NCBI RefSeq assembly: GCF_001509475.1
Contig: NZ_LLZG01000407.1
Span: 1 to 40,693 of the forward strand
Direction: 5' to 3'
DNA length: 40,693 bases
Source: Streptomyces regalis
GTDB taxonomy: Bacteria; Actinomycetota; Actinomycetes; Streptomycetales; Streptomycetaceae
Position 1 is the first letter of the stretch. Every line of letters begins with the position of its first letter. A program made the translations under genes and the position numbers. Below the pieces are notes generated by a model. That model was not told where the DNA came from. It was given only the letters and a program-made list of their open reading frames with translations, and did not search any database. Below are positions 31,182 through 39,541 of the stretch, piece after piece.

Positions 31182-32617
31182 GTCCGTACCGCCTCGCGAA
31201 TCTCTACCGTCCCCAGCCGTTCAGCCGTACGTTCAGCAGTCCTCCGCGCCCAACGCCCACTCGTCACCGCACCCAGCAGGAGCACCGCAACCCCACACCC
31301 GGTGATGATCCACCACCCCGGCACCGAGGCGGAGACGAACGCGTCCTTGTACGACGAGGAACCCACCCCCGAGGCCAGCACCGCCCCCACCACAGCGACG
31401 CCCAGCGTCATCCCGAGCTGCCGGCTCGTGGAAGCGACCGCCGCCGCGACGCCCGCCTGAGCTCGCGGCATCCCGGACACCGCCGTGTTCGTGATCGGCG
31501 CGTTCACGAACCCGAAGCCGAAACCGAACACCAGGTACCCGAGGAACATCGTGACGTTCGACGTCTCGGCCTCGAAAACCGCGAACAGCACCGCGCTGAC
31601 CGTCATCGCGGAACCGGCGATCAGCAGAGAGACCCGTGGCCCCCGACTCCCCACCAGCCGCCCCGACAACGGGGCACACAAGAACATCGGCACCGCCATC
31701 GGCAGCATCCACAGCCCCGCTTCCAGGGCGTCCAGCCCCCGCACGTTCTGCAGATACAGCGTCGACAGGAACAGGAAGCCGCCCAGCGCGGCGAACGCGC
31801 TGATCGCGATCACCGTCGCCCCACTGAACGGCGCCGAGCGGAAGAAGCGCAGGTCGATCAGGGGCTCGGCGCGGCGCGGCTCGTACCAGAGGAGGCTCAG
31901 CAGCGCCACGAATGCCACCGAAGCGAACGGCGCCACCGCCGGGAACCCGGTGTTCGGCGCCTCGATGATCGCGTACGTCAGTGAGCCGAACAGTGCGATC
32001 ACCAGGAGCTGGCCCACCGGGTCGAGGCGGCGGGCCTTGGGGGCGCGGGACTCGGGGACGTGGCGGAGGGTGAGGAGGAGGGCGGCGAGTCCCACCGGCA
32101 GGTTGACCCAGAAGATCGCGCGCCAGCCCACCGAGTCCACGAGCAGGCCGCCGACCAGTGGCCCGGCGGCCATCGATATGCCCACCACCGCACCCCACAC
32201 GCCGATCGCGCGCGCCCGCTCGCGCGGATCCGTGAAGGTGTTGGTGATGATCGACATCGCGACCGGGTTGAGCATCGAACCGCCCACCGCCTGCACCATC
32301 CGGAAGGCGATCAGCGAGTCGAGGTTCGGCGCGACGGAGCACAGGGCCGAGCCGATGGTGAAGAGGACGAGGCCCGCCGTGAAGACGCGCTTGCGGCCGA
32401 CTCTGTCCGCCGTGGAGCCGGCCAGCATCAGCAGCGAGGCGAGGACGAGGGTGTACGCGTCGATCGTCCACTGCAGGCCCGACGTGCTCGCGCCGAGGTC
32501 CCGCTGCATGGCGGGCAGGGAGACGTTGAGGGCCGTGGTGTCGAGGCTCACGATCAGCAGGCTCATGCAGCAGATCGCGAGGACCAGCAGGCGGCGACGG
32601 GGGCTGAGCTCCGGCAT
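31178..32617 (-). CDS. MFS drug exporter (EmrB/QacA DHA2 family)
   Basis: 479 residues, 14 hydrophobic segments. MFS motifs: DTTALNVSLPAMQRDLGAS, motif A region LAGSTADRVGRKRVFTAG, FRMVQAVGGSMLNPVAMSII, and motif C GISMAAGPLVGGLLVDSVGWRAIFWVNLPVG. Predicted proton-coupled multidrug or metabolite efflux. It is transcribed divergently from dusB, with 64 bases between starts, and lacks a neighbouring regulator. Confidence 0.92.
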   Translation of the reverse strand: MPELSPRRRLLVLAICCMSLLIVSLDTTALNVSLPAMQRDLGASTSGLQWTIDAYTLVLASLLMLAGSTADRVGRKRVFTAGLVLFTIGSALCSVAPNLDSLIAFRMVQAVGGSMLNPVAMSIITNTFTDPRERARAIGVWGAVVGISMAAGPLVGGLLVDSVGWRAIFWVNLPVGLAALLLTLRHVPESRAPKARRLDPVGQLLVIALFGSLTYAIIEAPNTGFPAVAPFASVAFVALLSLLWYEPRRAEPLIDLRFFRSAPFSGATVIAISAFAALGGFLFLSTLYLQNVRGLDALEAGLWMLPMAVPMFLCAPLSGRLVGSRGPRVSLLIAGSAMTVSAVLFAVFEAETSNVTMFLGYLVFGFGFGFVNAPITNTAVSGMPRAQAGVAAAVASTSRQLGMTLGVAVVGAVLASGVGSSSYKDAFVSASVPGWWIITGCGVAVLLLGAVTSGRWARRTAERTAERLGTVEIREAVRT

Positions 32618-32669
32618 TCTTCAATAGTACGCCTAACTAACGAATTTCGCCGCACCCCGTCCGGTACGT

Positions 32670-32675
32670 GAGAAT
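32670..32675 (+). promoter_or_regulatory. Candidate -10 element GAGAAT before dusB
   Basis: GTACGTGAGAAT with GAGAAT 6 bases before ATG 32682, the same layout as upstream of the recO-like ORF. No ribosome-binding site is visible, suggesting leaderless translation. Confidence 0.4.
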
Positions 32676-32681
32676 GGGTGA

Positions 32682-33848
32682 ATGCCCACGACCGTCTCGC
32701 CCGTTCTTTCGCCCACCGTTTCGCCCCTGCGGATCGGGCCGCACACCGTCCAGCCGCCCGTCGTCCTGGCCCCCATGGCCGGGATCACGAACGCGCCCTT
32801 CCGCACGCTGTGCCGTGAGTTCAGTGGGGGCAAGGGGCTGTTCGTCAGCGAGATGATCACGACCAGGGCGCTGGTCGAGCGCAACGAGAAGACCATGCAG
32901 CTGATCCACTTCGACGCGACCGAGAAGCCGCGCTCGATCCAGCTGTACGGCGTCGATCCGGCCACCGTCGGCAAAGCCGTCCGCATGATCGCGGAGGAGG
33001 GGCTGGCCGATCACATCGACCTGAACTTCGGGTGCCCGGTGCCGAAGGTGACGCGCAAGGGTGGCGGGTCTGCGTTGCCGTTCAAGCGGAACCTGCTGCG
33101 CGCGATTCTGCGCGAGGCGGTCAGCGGGGCGGGGGACCTGCCGGTCACGATGAAGATGCGCAAGGGCATCGACGACGACCACATCACCTACCTCGACGCC
33201 GGGCGGATCGCGGTCGAGGAGGGCGTGACGGCGATCGCGCTGCATGGGCGTACGGCCGCGCAGCACTACGGCGGTACGGCGGACTGGGATGCCATCGCGC
33301 GGCTCAAGGAGCATGTACCGGAGATTCCTGTGCTCGGGAACGGGGACATCTGGTCGGCCGAGGATGCCGTGCGGATGGTGCGGGAGACCGGGTGCGACGG
33401 GGTGGTCGTCGGGCGGGGGTGCCTGGGGCGGCCGTGGTTGTTCTCGGATCTGGTCGCGGCGTTCGAGGGGCGCGCGGAAGACATCGCTCGGCCTGCGCTC
33501 CGGGAGGTCGCCGACGTCATGGTGCGGCACGCCACGCTGCTCGGGGAGTGGATCGGGGACGAGGCGCGCGGCGTCATCGACTTCCGTAAGCATGTCGCCT
33601 GGTACCTGAAGGGCTTCGCGGTCGGGTCCGAGATGCGCAAGCGGCTCGCGATCACGTCGTCGCTGGAGGAACTGCGGGGCGGGCTGGACGAGTTGGACCT
33701 CGACCAGCCGTGGCCGACCGGCGCCGACGGGCCCCGCGGCCGTACGTCCGGCAACAACCGGGTGGTGCTGCCGGACGGCTGGCTGAAGGACCCGTACGAC
33801 TGCGCGGGCGTGAGTGAGGACGCGGAGCTGGACACCTCCGGGGGCTGA
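32682..33848 (+). CDS. dusB: tRNA dihydrouridine synthase (DusB type)
   Basis: 388 residues. FMN-dependent enzyme that reduces uridines in tRNA. TIM-barrel motifs: VVLAPMAGITNAPFRTLCREF, DLNFGCPVPKVTRKGGGSAL (catalytic Cys), KMRKGIDDDH, ALHGRTAAQHYGG, VLGNGDIWSAED and GVVVGRGCLGRPWLF (FMN phosphate). A helical C-terminal domain with HVAWYLKGF completes it. Start ATG 32682. A perfect 15-bp tandem repeat spans the stop codon (33836-33865). Confidence 0.95.
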   Translation: MPTTVSPVLSPTVSPLRIGPHTVQPPVVLAPMAGITNAPFRTLCREFSGGKGLFVSEMITTRALVERNEKTMQLIHFDATEKPRSIQLYGVDPATVGKAVRMIAEEGLADHIDLNFGCPVPKVTRKGGGSALPFKRNLLRAILREAVSGAGDLPVTMKMRKGIDDDHITYLDAGRIAVEEGVTAIALHGRTAAQHYGGTADWDAIARLKEHVPEIPVLGNGDIWSAEDAVRMVRETGCDGVVVGRGCLGRPWLFSDLVAAFEGRAEDIARPALREVADVMVRHATLLGEWIGDEARGVIDFRKHVAWYLKGFAVGSEMRKRLAITSSLEELRGGLDELDLDQPWPTGADGPRGRTSGNNRVVLPDGWLKDPYDCAGVSEDAELDTSGG

Positions 33849-33865
33849 GCCTCCGGGGGCTGAGC
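33836..33865. repeat. Tandem 15-bp repeat spanning the dusB stop
   Basis: CTCCGGGGGCTGAGC occurs twice without a gap; the first copy holds the dusB stop (TGA 33846-33848), the second repeats it out of the gene. Slippage-type duplication. Confidence 0.85.
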
Positions 33866-33879
33866 CGCCGTGGCGAAGG

Positions 33880-35736
33880 TCAGTCCTTCTTCGCGTGCGG
33901 CGTCGAGCCGTACGCCGTCAGGAAGCGGTCGCGGAACGAGCTCATCTTCCAGACGGGGGCCTTGGCGGCGGGCTGGAGGCCGTCCGTCCAGTTCCAGTCG
34001 GTGATTTTGTCCAGGACCTTCGGGTCCTTGGCGACGATCGAGATCGGGACGTCTCGGCTGGCATTGGTGCCGCTGACCCGGGATATCGGCTGGTGGTCGC
34101 CCAGGAAGACCAGGACGGTGTCGTCGGTGCCGTAGCGCTCCAGCCATTGGGTGAGGCTGGTGACGGAGTACGAGATCGACTTGCCGTACTCCTGCTGGGA
34201 GCGGGTGGAGTCGGAGATGATGTCCGCCGGTTTGGTGCCGGACTTCTGGATGGGCTTGAAGAGCGAACCGTCGCCCAGGGCCTCCCAGTCGACCATCTTC
34301 GGGATCGGTGCCCAGGGCTGGTGGCTGGAGGTCAGGATGATCTCCGCCATCAGGGGCTTGTCGCGCTTCCTGCCGTGGACTTGGCGCTGGAAGGCTTCGA
34401 GGGCGTACTGGTCGGGCATGGTGGACCAGCTGAACTTCGGGCCCTTGTAGCCGAGCTGGAAGGCGTTGTAGACCTTGTCGAGGCCGTAGTACTGCTGTTC
34501 CGGCCAGCCCTTCTGTACGCCGGGCATGACGCCGACCGTGTCCCAGTCGCCCGTCTTCTGGAAGGCCTTGGTGAGGCTGAGGTGGTCGCTGGCCATGACG
34601 GTGCGGTAGCGCTGCTGGTTGTCGATCCACAGGCCGGAGAGGGTGGTGGAGTGGCCCAGCCAGCTGCTGCCGCCGTACGTCGCCGACGTCAGCCAGCCGC
34701 TTTTCGCGTGGAAGCCGGCCTCCGCGAGGGCCTTGGTGCTGGTGTCGAGGGTGCTTGTGACGCCGGGGGCGATCTGCGGGTCCTGCAGTGCGCTGCGGCC
34801 GTAGCTCTCGATGAAGGTGAACAGGACGTCCTTGCCGCGCAGGTCGGGTAGCAGTTGGTCGGGTGGTGTGTTGCCGAACGTGTCGGACTTCGCGTCCTTC
34901 GCGAACGCCGCCTCGTCGCGGAGGGTGTCCATCGCCCGGTGTGCGTGGACCTTGATGACACCGGCGGTGTGGTCCGCGGCGATCGGTACGCCGGCGACCT
35001 GCAGCCCGAACGCCGTGCAGGTGATCCAGACGGTGCCGGCCATCAGGGCGCCCTTGGACGCGGGGGTTTTGTAGCGGGCCAGGACGTTGGCTGTGCGGAC
35101 GGTGGCCAGGGCCACGAGGGTGATCAGGGCGATGACGAGGAGGATGACGCCGATCGTGAGGAGGACGGTGGTCGTGCCGCCGAGGGAGTCCTTCAGGTAC
35201 GACTGGGCGTCGTCGAGGAGTTCCCAGTCCAGGATGATGTTGAAGTGCCGGCCCAGGAACTCGTTGTAGCCCATGTCGAGGATGTTCAGGGCGGTCAGGG
35301 CGCCCAGGGTGGCGCCTGATATCGCCGCGACGATCACGCGGGGGCGGCGGGGGAGGCTGAGGAGTACGGCGGCGCCGACGATCGCCTCCGCGGGGAGGCG
35401 GGTGAACTCCCTGGCTCTGAGGTTACCGAGGGTGTTCGGCATCTGCAGGCAGACGTAGATGAGGACGGCGGCGAGGGCGGTGAGGGTCCAGGGGAGGTAG
35501 GTGGTGCGCCAGGTGCGGAGGGCTGTTGGCTTCTCGGACTCGGCTTCGCCTTCGCCTTCGCCTTCGCCTTCGCCTTCGCCTTCGCCTTCGCCTTCGCCTT
35601 CGCCTTCGCCTTCGTCCCTTGTGGGTGCGGCATCGTCGGTCGGCGGTGTCTCCGTGGCGGCCTCGCTGACGGGTGCCTCGTCGGTCAAGTCGTCGTTCTT
35701 GCCGGGCAGTTGACGTAGGCGCGTGAAGACAGGCAC
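33880..35736 (-). CDS. LTA-synthase-like membrane sulfatase (alkaline phosphatase superfamily)
   Basis: 618 residues from GTG 35736. Residues about 40-70 are an acidic Glu-Gly repeat, then five hydrophobic segments at about 77-97, 115-130, 135-155, 188-212 and 230-250. The extracellular catalytic domain has DVLFTFIESYGRS (metal Glu), LTSATYGGSSWLGHS (the segment expected to hold the nucleophile Thr), SHQPWAP and FLGDHQPIS (metal-binding Asp and His). Relatives transfer glycerol-phosphate or phosphoethanolamine; streptomycete substrates are unknown, so teichoic-acid-type or glycolipid polymer modification is an inference. A 31-base gap separates it from the convergent dusB. Confidence 0.85.
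   Translation of the reverse strand: MPVFTRLRQLPGKNDDLTDEAPVSEAATETPPTDDAAPTRDEGEGEGEGEGEGEGEGEGEGEGEAESEKPTALRTWRTTYLPWTLTALAAVLIYVCLQMPNTLGNLRAREFTRLPAEAIVGAAVLLSLPRRPRVIVAAISGATLGALTALNILDMGYNEFLGRHFNIILDWELLDDAQSYLKDSLGGTTTVLLTIGVILLVIALITLVALATVRTANVLARYKTPASKGALMAGTVWITCTAFGLQVAGVPIAADHTAGVIKVHAHRAMDTLRDEAAFAKDAKSDTFGNTPPDQLLPDLRGKDVLFTFIESYGRSALQDPQIAPGVTSTLDTSTKALAEAGFHAKSGWLTSATYGGSSWLGHSTTLSGLWIDNQQRYRTVMASDHLSLTKAFQKTGDWDTVGVMPGVQKGWPEQQYYGLDKVYNAFQLGYKGPKFSWSTMPDQYALEAFQRQVHGRKRDKPLMAEIILTSSHQPWAPIPKMVDWEALGDGSLFKPIQKSGTKPADIISDSTRSQQEYGKSISYSVTSLTQWLERYGTDDTVLVFLGDHQPISRVSGTNASRDVPISIVAKDPKVLDKITDWNWTDGLQPAAKAPVWKMSSFRDRFLTAYGSTPHAKKD
35545..35610. repeat. Hexanucleotide tandem array (TTCGCC)11 in the sulfatase gene
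   Basis: Eleven perfect copies on the plus strand (GGCGAA on the coding strand), with degenerate copies at either end. In frame it encodes the Glu-Gly run, so gain or loss of units keeps the frame. The unit reads without stops in several frames, which explains long overlapping open frames here. Confidence 0.95.
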
Positions 35737-35933
35737 CCGAAGGTCCTTCCGTGCGAGGCCCCTGGTGGAGTGGTGCGGCGGGCCTCGCTGGGGAGGCTGG
35801 GGGCCCGCCGTCCATCCGTACGGCCGGCCCTCAGCCCGTGTTCAGCCCCGCCGCCCCAGCACTCGGCAAACGCTCGGCAAACGCCAGGCCAACTGCCCCG
35901 CAGCCACCCCGCAGCCACCCCTCAGCCGCCCCG

Positions 35934-37871
35934 CTACGCGCCTCCCACCGCCGTCAGCAGCGCCAACGGGGCCGCCGCCGAACGGGATTCGCGCACGCAC
36001 GCGTGCGGGTACGGCACCGGTTCCGCGTGCGTGTCGCGGCCGTACCCGGCGAGGACCTCCGGGAGGCGGTGGCCGGTTGTCGTCGCCGCGTCGACCAGGG
36101 CGTGGGCCACCGTGCGGGCCTCGTCGTGCAGGCCGTAGCGGGCCAGGCCCAGGGTGATCAGGGCGTTGTCGTGCGGCCAGACCGAGCCCCGGTGGTAGGA
36201 GAGGGGGTGGTAGGCCGACTGGCCGGAGGCCAGGGTGCGTACGCCCCAGCCCGAGAAGAAGTCGGGTTCGAGGAGGCGGCGGCCCACCAGCTCCCCGTAC
36301 TCCTTGTCCAGCAGGCCCGACCAGAGCAGATGCCCCGCGTCCGAGGCGAGTGCGTCCACCTGGCGTCCCTCGCCGTCCAGCGCCAGGGCGGGGAACGAGT
36401 GCTCCGGCATCCAGAAGTCCCGCTGGAAGCGGTCGCGGAGGTCGGCCGCCGCCTGTTCCAGGAGCGCCGAGTAGGTCTCGTCCCGCCACACCGTGCGGGC
36501 CAGCCACGCCGTGCGGCGCAGGGCGTCGTACGCGTAGCCCTGGGCGCCAGCCGCCATCACCGGCCCGGCGGGGCGGGTGCCGTCGGCCGAGCAGATGGCG
36601 CCGGGGGAGTCCTTCCAGTTCTGGTTGGCGAGGCCGCCCTGGTCGGCGCGGTAGACCAGGTAGCCGCGGGAGGTCAGGCCGCCGTGGTCGAGCATCCAGC
36701 CGATCGCCGCGCGGGCGTGGGGTTCGAGGCGGCGCGCCAGGGTCGTGTCGGCTGTGTGCTCGACGTACGCGCCCAGCAGGATCAGGAACAGGGGCGTCGC
36801 GTCCACCGAGCCGTAGTAGCGGCCGTACGGCACCTGGCCGAAGTGCGCCAGCTCGCCGTGCCGTACCTCGTGCACGATCTTGCCGGGCTGGGAGACCGCG
36901 TCGACGCCGGTGTCCGTCGCCTGGGTCGCGGCCAGCGCGGGGAGGGTGGCTGCGGCCAGTCGGGGGCGGTAGGGGAGGGCGAAGAGGGAGGTGAGGAGGG
37001 CGTCTCGGCCCAGGAGGGTCAGGAACCAGGGGGCTCCGGCCGCTGGGACGCGGAGTTCCTCACCGTCGGGGCCCGTCGCCGGGACCTGGAGCGAGGCCAG
37101 GTCGGCGAGGCCGCGGGCACAGGCGGCGGCCAGCTCGGGCCAGCCGGTGGGGAAGGCCACGCCCTCCACGAACTCGCCCTCCAGGGAGAGGACTTGGGAA
37201 GACAGGGCGGCGGGGGAGCGGGGTACCCGCAGGGGGCGTTTGTCGCCGTGCGGGCGGGCCATCACCCGGAGGATCAGCTCTGCCGTGCCGTGCGGGTCCA
37301 GCTCCAGGGTCCAGACCAGGCGGCGGGCGCCGGTGCCCGTCTCCTCGACGGCGTCGGGGGCGGGGTCGGCCGTCACGGTCGTGATCGAGCGCCATTCACC
37401 TCGCTGGTAGGTGAACTCCACGCCGTGGTCGAGGACTTGGCGGGAACGGGTGGCGCCGATCTTGGCGTACGTGCGGTGGTCGGAGCGCAGCTCGAACTGG
37501 TCGGTGAAGTCGGCGTCCGCGGTGACCGCGAGGCGGATCGTCGTCGGCACCGGGCGGTTGCTGGTCACGCGCAGGGACTCGATGAACGAGCCGTCGCCGA
37601 CCGCCTGTTCACGGAAGAGGGTGTAGGCGGGCGGCTCGTTGCGGCCACCGCGCGGGACCAGGACACAGCGGGTGGTGTCGCCGTCGGTGACCGGGCTCAG
37701 TGCCTCGGGCACGGCCCCGTCGACGGTGAGCTGCCAGCGGCTCAGGTGCCGGGCGTCGCGTACGAATAACCCGTCCGGGGAGCCGACGCCCCGAACGCCG
37801 CTGATGTCCCCGCCGTCGCCCACGGCGGCGAACGTCCCCCCGTACACGAGCAGATGATGCCGGTCCGTCAT
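35934..37871 (-). CDS. Glycogen-debranching-type glycosidase (GDE N-terminal plus (alpha/alpha)6 barrel)
   Basis: 645 residues. The N-terminal beta domain (HHLLVYGGTFAAVGDGGDISG, DGLFVRDARHLSRWQLTVDG) is of the GDE N-bis type. The C-terminal (alpha/alpha)6 barrel has PWFLTLLGRDALLTS, EVRHGELAHFGQVPYGRYYGSVDATPLF, NQNWKDSPGAI and SYHRGSVWPHDNALITLG, the debranching/amylo-1,6-glucosidase pattern. Substrate uncertain (alpha-glucan or a related oligosaccharide). No signal peptide, so cytosolic. A TTA codon at codon 35 (37767-37769) predicts bldA dependence. Its start overlaps the upstream gene's stop (ATGA). Confidence 0.88.
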   Translation of the reverse strand: MTDRHHLLVYGGTFAAVGDGGDISGVRGVGSPDGLFVRDARHLSRWQLTVDGAVPEALSPVTDGDTTRCVLVPRGGRNEPPAYTLFREQAVGDGSFIESLRVTSNRPVPTTIRLAVTADADFTDQFELRSDHRTYAKIGATRSRQVLDHGVEFTYQRGEWRSITTVTADPAPDAVEETGTGARRLVWTLELDPHGTAELILRVMARPHGDKRPLRVPRSPAALSSQVLSLEGEFVEGVAFPTGWPELAAACARGLADLASLQVPATGPDGEELRVPAAGAPWFLTLLGRDALLTSLFALPYRPRLAAATLPALAATQATDTGVDAVSQPGKIVHEVRHGELAHFGQVPYGRYYGSVDATPLFLILLGAYVEHTADTTLARRLEPHARAAIGWMLDHGGLTSRGYLVYRADQGGLANQNWKDSPGAICSADGTRPAGPVMAAGAQGYAYDALRRTAWLARTVWRDETYSALLEQAAADLRDRFQRDFWMPEHSFPALALDGEGRQVDALASDAGHLLWSGLLDKEYGELVGRRLLEPDFFSGWGVRTLASGQSAYHPLSYHRGSVWPHDNALITLGLARYGLHDEARTVAHALVDAATTTGHRLPEVLAGYGRDTHAEPVPYPHACVRESRSAAAPLALLTAVGGA

Positions 37872-39463
37872 CCCCGGTCCCCTCCCTTGAGCTCATTGAC
37901 TGCGAATTCCGTGGTGTCGTGCGGGCGCGTGGCCCATGCGGGCTCTGCGGGCTCTGCGGGCTCGTCGTGCAGCAGGTCGAGCGCGAGCGCGGCCGTCCAG
38001 CCGAAGCCGGTGGCTCCGCAGGCCTCGCCGGTGTACGGGTCGACGTACTCGGCGAAGTCGGTGGCGCAGGCGAGCTCCAGCACCGCCGCGCGCACGGCGT
38101 CGGCGCGCTCGCGCTCGCCGTGCGTGCGCAGGCCGCGCTCCAGCAGCCAGCCGGTGTTGAACCAGGCCGGGCCGCGCCAGTAGCGGTGCGGGTCGAAGGC
38201 CTCGCCGAGGAGGTCGTACGACGGGGCGAGGCGGGTCGTGTCGCCGAGGCCGAAGTGCGGGCCGTAGGCCGTGCGGACCAGGGTGGCGGCGATGTCGGGC
38301 GGGAGGGTGGGGAGGAGGAGGGGGATCAGGCCGGAGACGCTGCGCTCGGGGATCAGCGCCCCGGCCGGCCCGTCACCGCGTACGCCGTCGCCCCTCACGC
38401 TGTTGCTGCGCACGCCATCGCTGCGCACGCCGTCGCTGCGCACGCCGTCGCTCCGCACGCCGTCGCTCCGCACGTCACGGCAGAAGAACATCCCCTCCGC
38501 CGGGTCCCACATCCGCTCGATCAGCGCCGCCGTCAGCCGCTCGGCGCGCGCGATGCGGGCCGTGCCCGTCGCCCCCAGCTCCTGTGCGATCCGGGCCAGC
38601 GCGAGCTCGGAGGCGATGAGCAGGGCGTTGAACGCCGGGTCCTCGACCGCGAAGTCGCCGGCGCCGTCGGCGTACCCGCCGTCCCGGTACTCCGTCGCCA
38701 GGCGCACGTACCGCCCGTAGTCCAGATCGGTCGGCCGGTCCTCGGGGGCGCCGTGGGCGAGGTCGGCGCGGCGGAAGGAGCGGGCCGGGGCGGGCGTGAT
38801 GCGGGCCAGCGGGGCGTCCCAGCAGGGGCTGTTGTCCATACCCTGTTCCCAGGGGTGTACGACGGACGCGAGGCCGCCTCCGCCGAGGTCGCGCCGGTGC
38901 AGCAGATAGCGGTGCCAGGCGGCCAGGCGGGGATACATACGGGTGAGGAAGCCGCGCGCCCGGGACAGACCCGGGTCGGCGCGGTGCACCAGCCAGGCCG
39001 CCAGCGCGTGCACCGGTGGCTGCACGATGCCGGAGGTCTGTACGGTGCGCGGGGCGCCCGCAGCGCGCCCCGCGGTCGAGGAGCGCCAGAAGTCGGGGCT
39101 CGGGAAGTAGGCGTCGAGCGGTACGGAGGGGTTGAAGACGATGTGCGGGATACGCCCGTCACCCCACTGGGCGTCGAGCAGCGTCTCCAGCTCCGTCTGC
39201 GCCCGCAGCGGCGACAGGTGCCGCAGGCCGATCGCGATGAACGCCGAGTCCCAGGACCACTGGTGCGGGTACAGGCCGCGCGAGGGGACCGTCGAGGCGC
39301 CGGTCCAGTTGGCCTCCAGCACCCGGGCGGCCCTGACGTGCAGCGCATCCGCCACAGGGGGCGGATCGTATGCAATGTCACGCTCGGCGCGACGGGCTGT
39401 GAGCTGGGCAGTGCGATCCACTCGGGGCTCCCCGAAAGACGTCCGGCTGACCGGTTCGGTCAT
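37868..39463 (-). CDS. MGH1-like/GH63-related (alpha/alpha)6-barrel glycoside hydrolase
   Basis: 531 residues from ATG 39463. Motifs: LYPHQWSWDSAFIAIGLRHL (catalytic-site Asp), NPSVPLDAYFPSPDFW, EQGMDNSPCWD, YWRGPAWFNTGWLLERGL and FAEYVDPYTGEACGATGFGWTAAL, shared with trehalase/glucosidase-like enzymes and mannosylglycerate-hydrolase-like families. Substrate unknown. Residues about 330-365 carry a run of five-residue Val-Arg-Ser/Gly-Asp-Gly repeats encoded by a 15-bp array. Coupled to the debranching gene and divergent from a ROK regulator, likely its controller. Confidence 0.85.
   Translation of the reverse strand: MTEPVSRTSFGEPRVDRTAQLTARRAERDIAYDPPPVADALHVRAARVLEANWTGASTVPSRGLYPHQWSWDSAFIAIGLRHLSPLRAQTELETLLDAQWGDGRIPHIVFNPSVPLDAYFPSPDFWRSSTAGRAAGAPRTVQTSGIVQPPVHALAAWLVHRADPGLSRARGFLTRMYPRLAAWHRYLLHRRDLGGGGLASVVHPWEQGMDNSPCWDAPLARITPAPARSFRRADLAHGAPEDRPTDLDYGRYVRLATEYRDGGYADGAGDFAVEDPAFNALLIASELALARIAQELGATGTARIARAERLTAALIERMWDPAEGMFFCRDVRSDGVRSDGVRSDGVRSDGVRSNSVRGDGVRGDGPAGALIPERSVSGLIPLLLPTLPPDIAATLVRTAYGPHFGLGDTTRLAPSYDLLGEAFDPHRYWRGPAWFNTGWLLERGLRTHGERERADAVRAAVLELACATDFAEYVDPYTGEACGATGFGWTAALALDLLHDEPAEPAEPAWATRPHDTTEFAVNELKGGDRG
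38371..38475. repeat. 15-bp tandem repeat array (seven units) inside the hydrolase gene
   Basis: Units such as CGTCGCTGCGCACGC occur at 38371, 38386, 38401, 38416, 38431, 38446 and 38461, with increasing divergence toward the lower coordinates. They encode repeated VRSDG-type pentapeptides, so unit changes stay in frame. Confidence 0.92.
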
Positions 39464-39499
39464 GGCTACCGTAGGGTTACGTCTATTTAACACGCAAAA

Positions 39500-39523
39500 C
39501 TCAATATGTAATGCATGGTTGAG
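39500..39523. promoter_or_regulatory. Inverted repeat CTCAA-N14-TTGAG in the hydrolase/ROK divergent region
   Basis: Five-base arms in an AT-rich 78-base gap between the divergent hydrolase and ROK starts. Candidate ROK operator, inferred from position. Confidence 0.35.
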
Positions 39524-39541
39524 AAACACAAGGGGGTGCGC

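Noticed and set aside
35737..35933. Regulatory element in the gap between the sulfatase and debranching genes
   Set aside because: Only short direct repeats (CTCGGCAAACG twice, CAGCCACCCC variants) were seen; no hairpin or promoter was convincing.
38371..38475. Regular repeats resembling a short CRISPR array
   Set aside because: Units are contiguous 15-mers with no spacers and encode in-frame pentapeptides. The hexamer array at 35545-35610 is excluded for the same reason. No cas genes are present.
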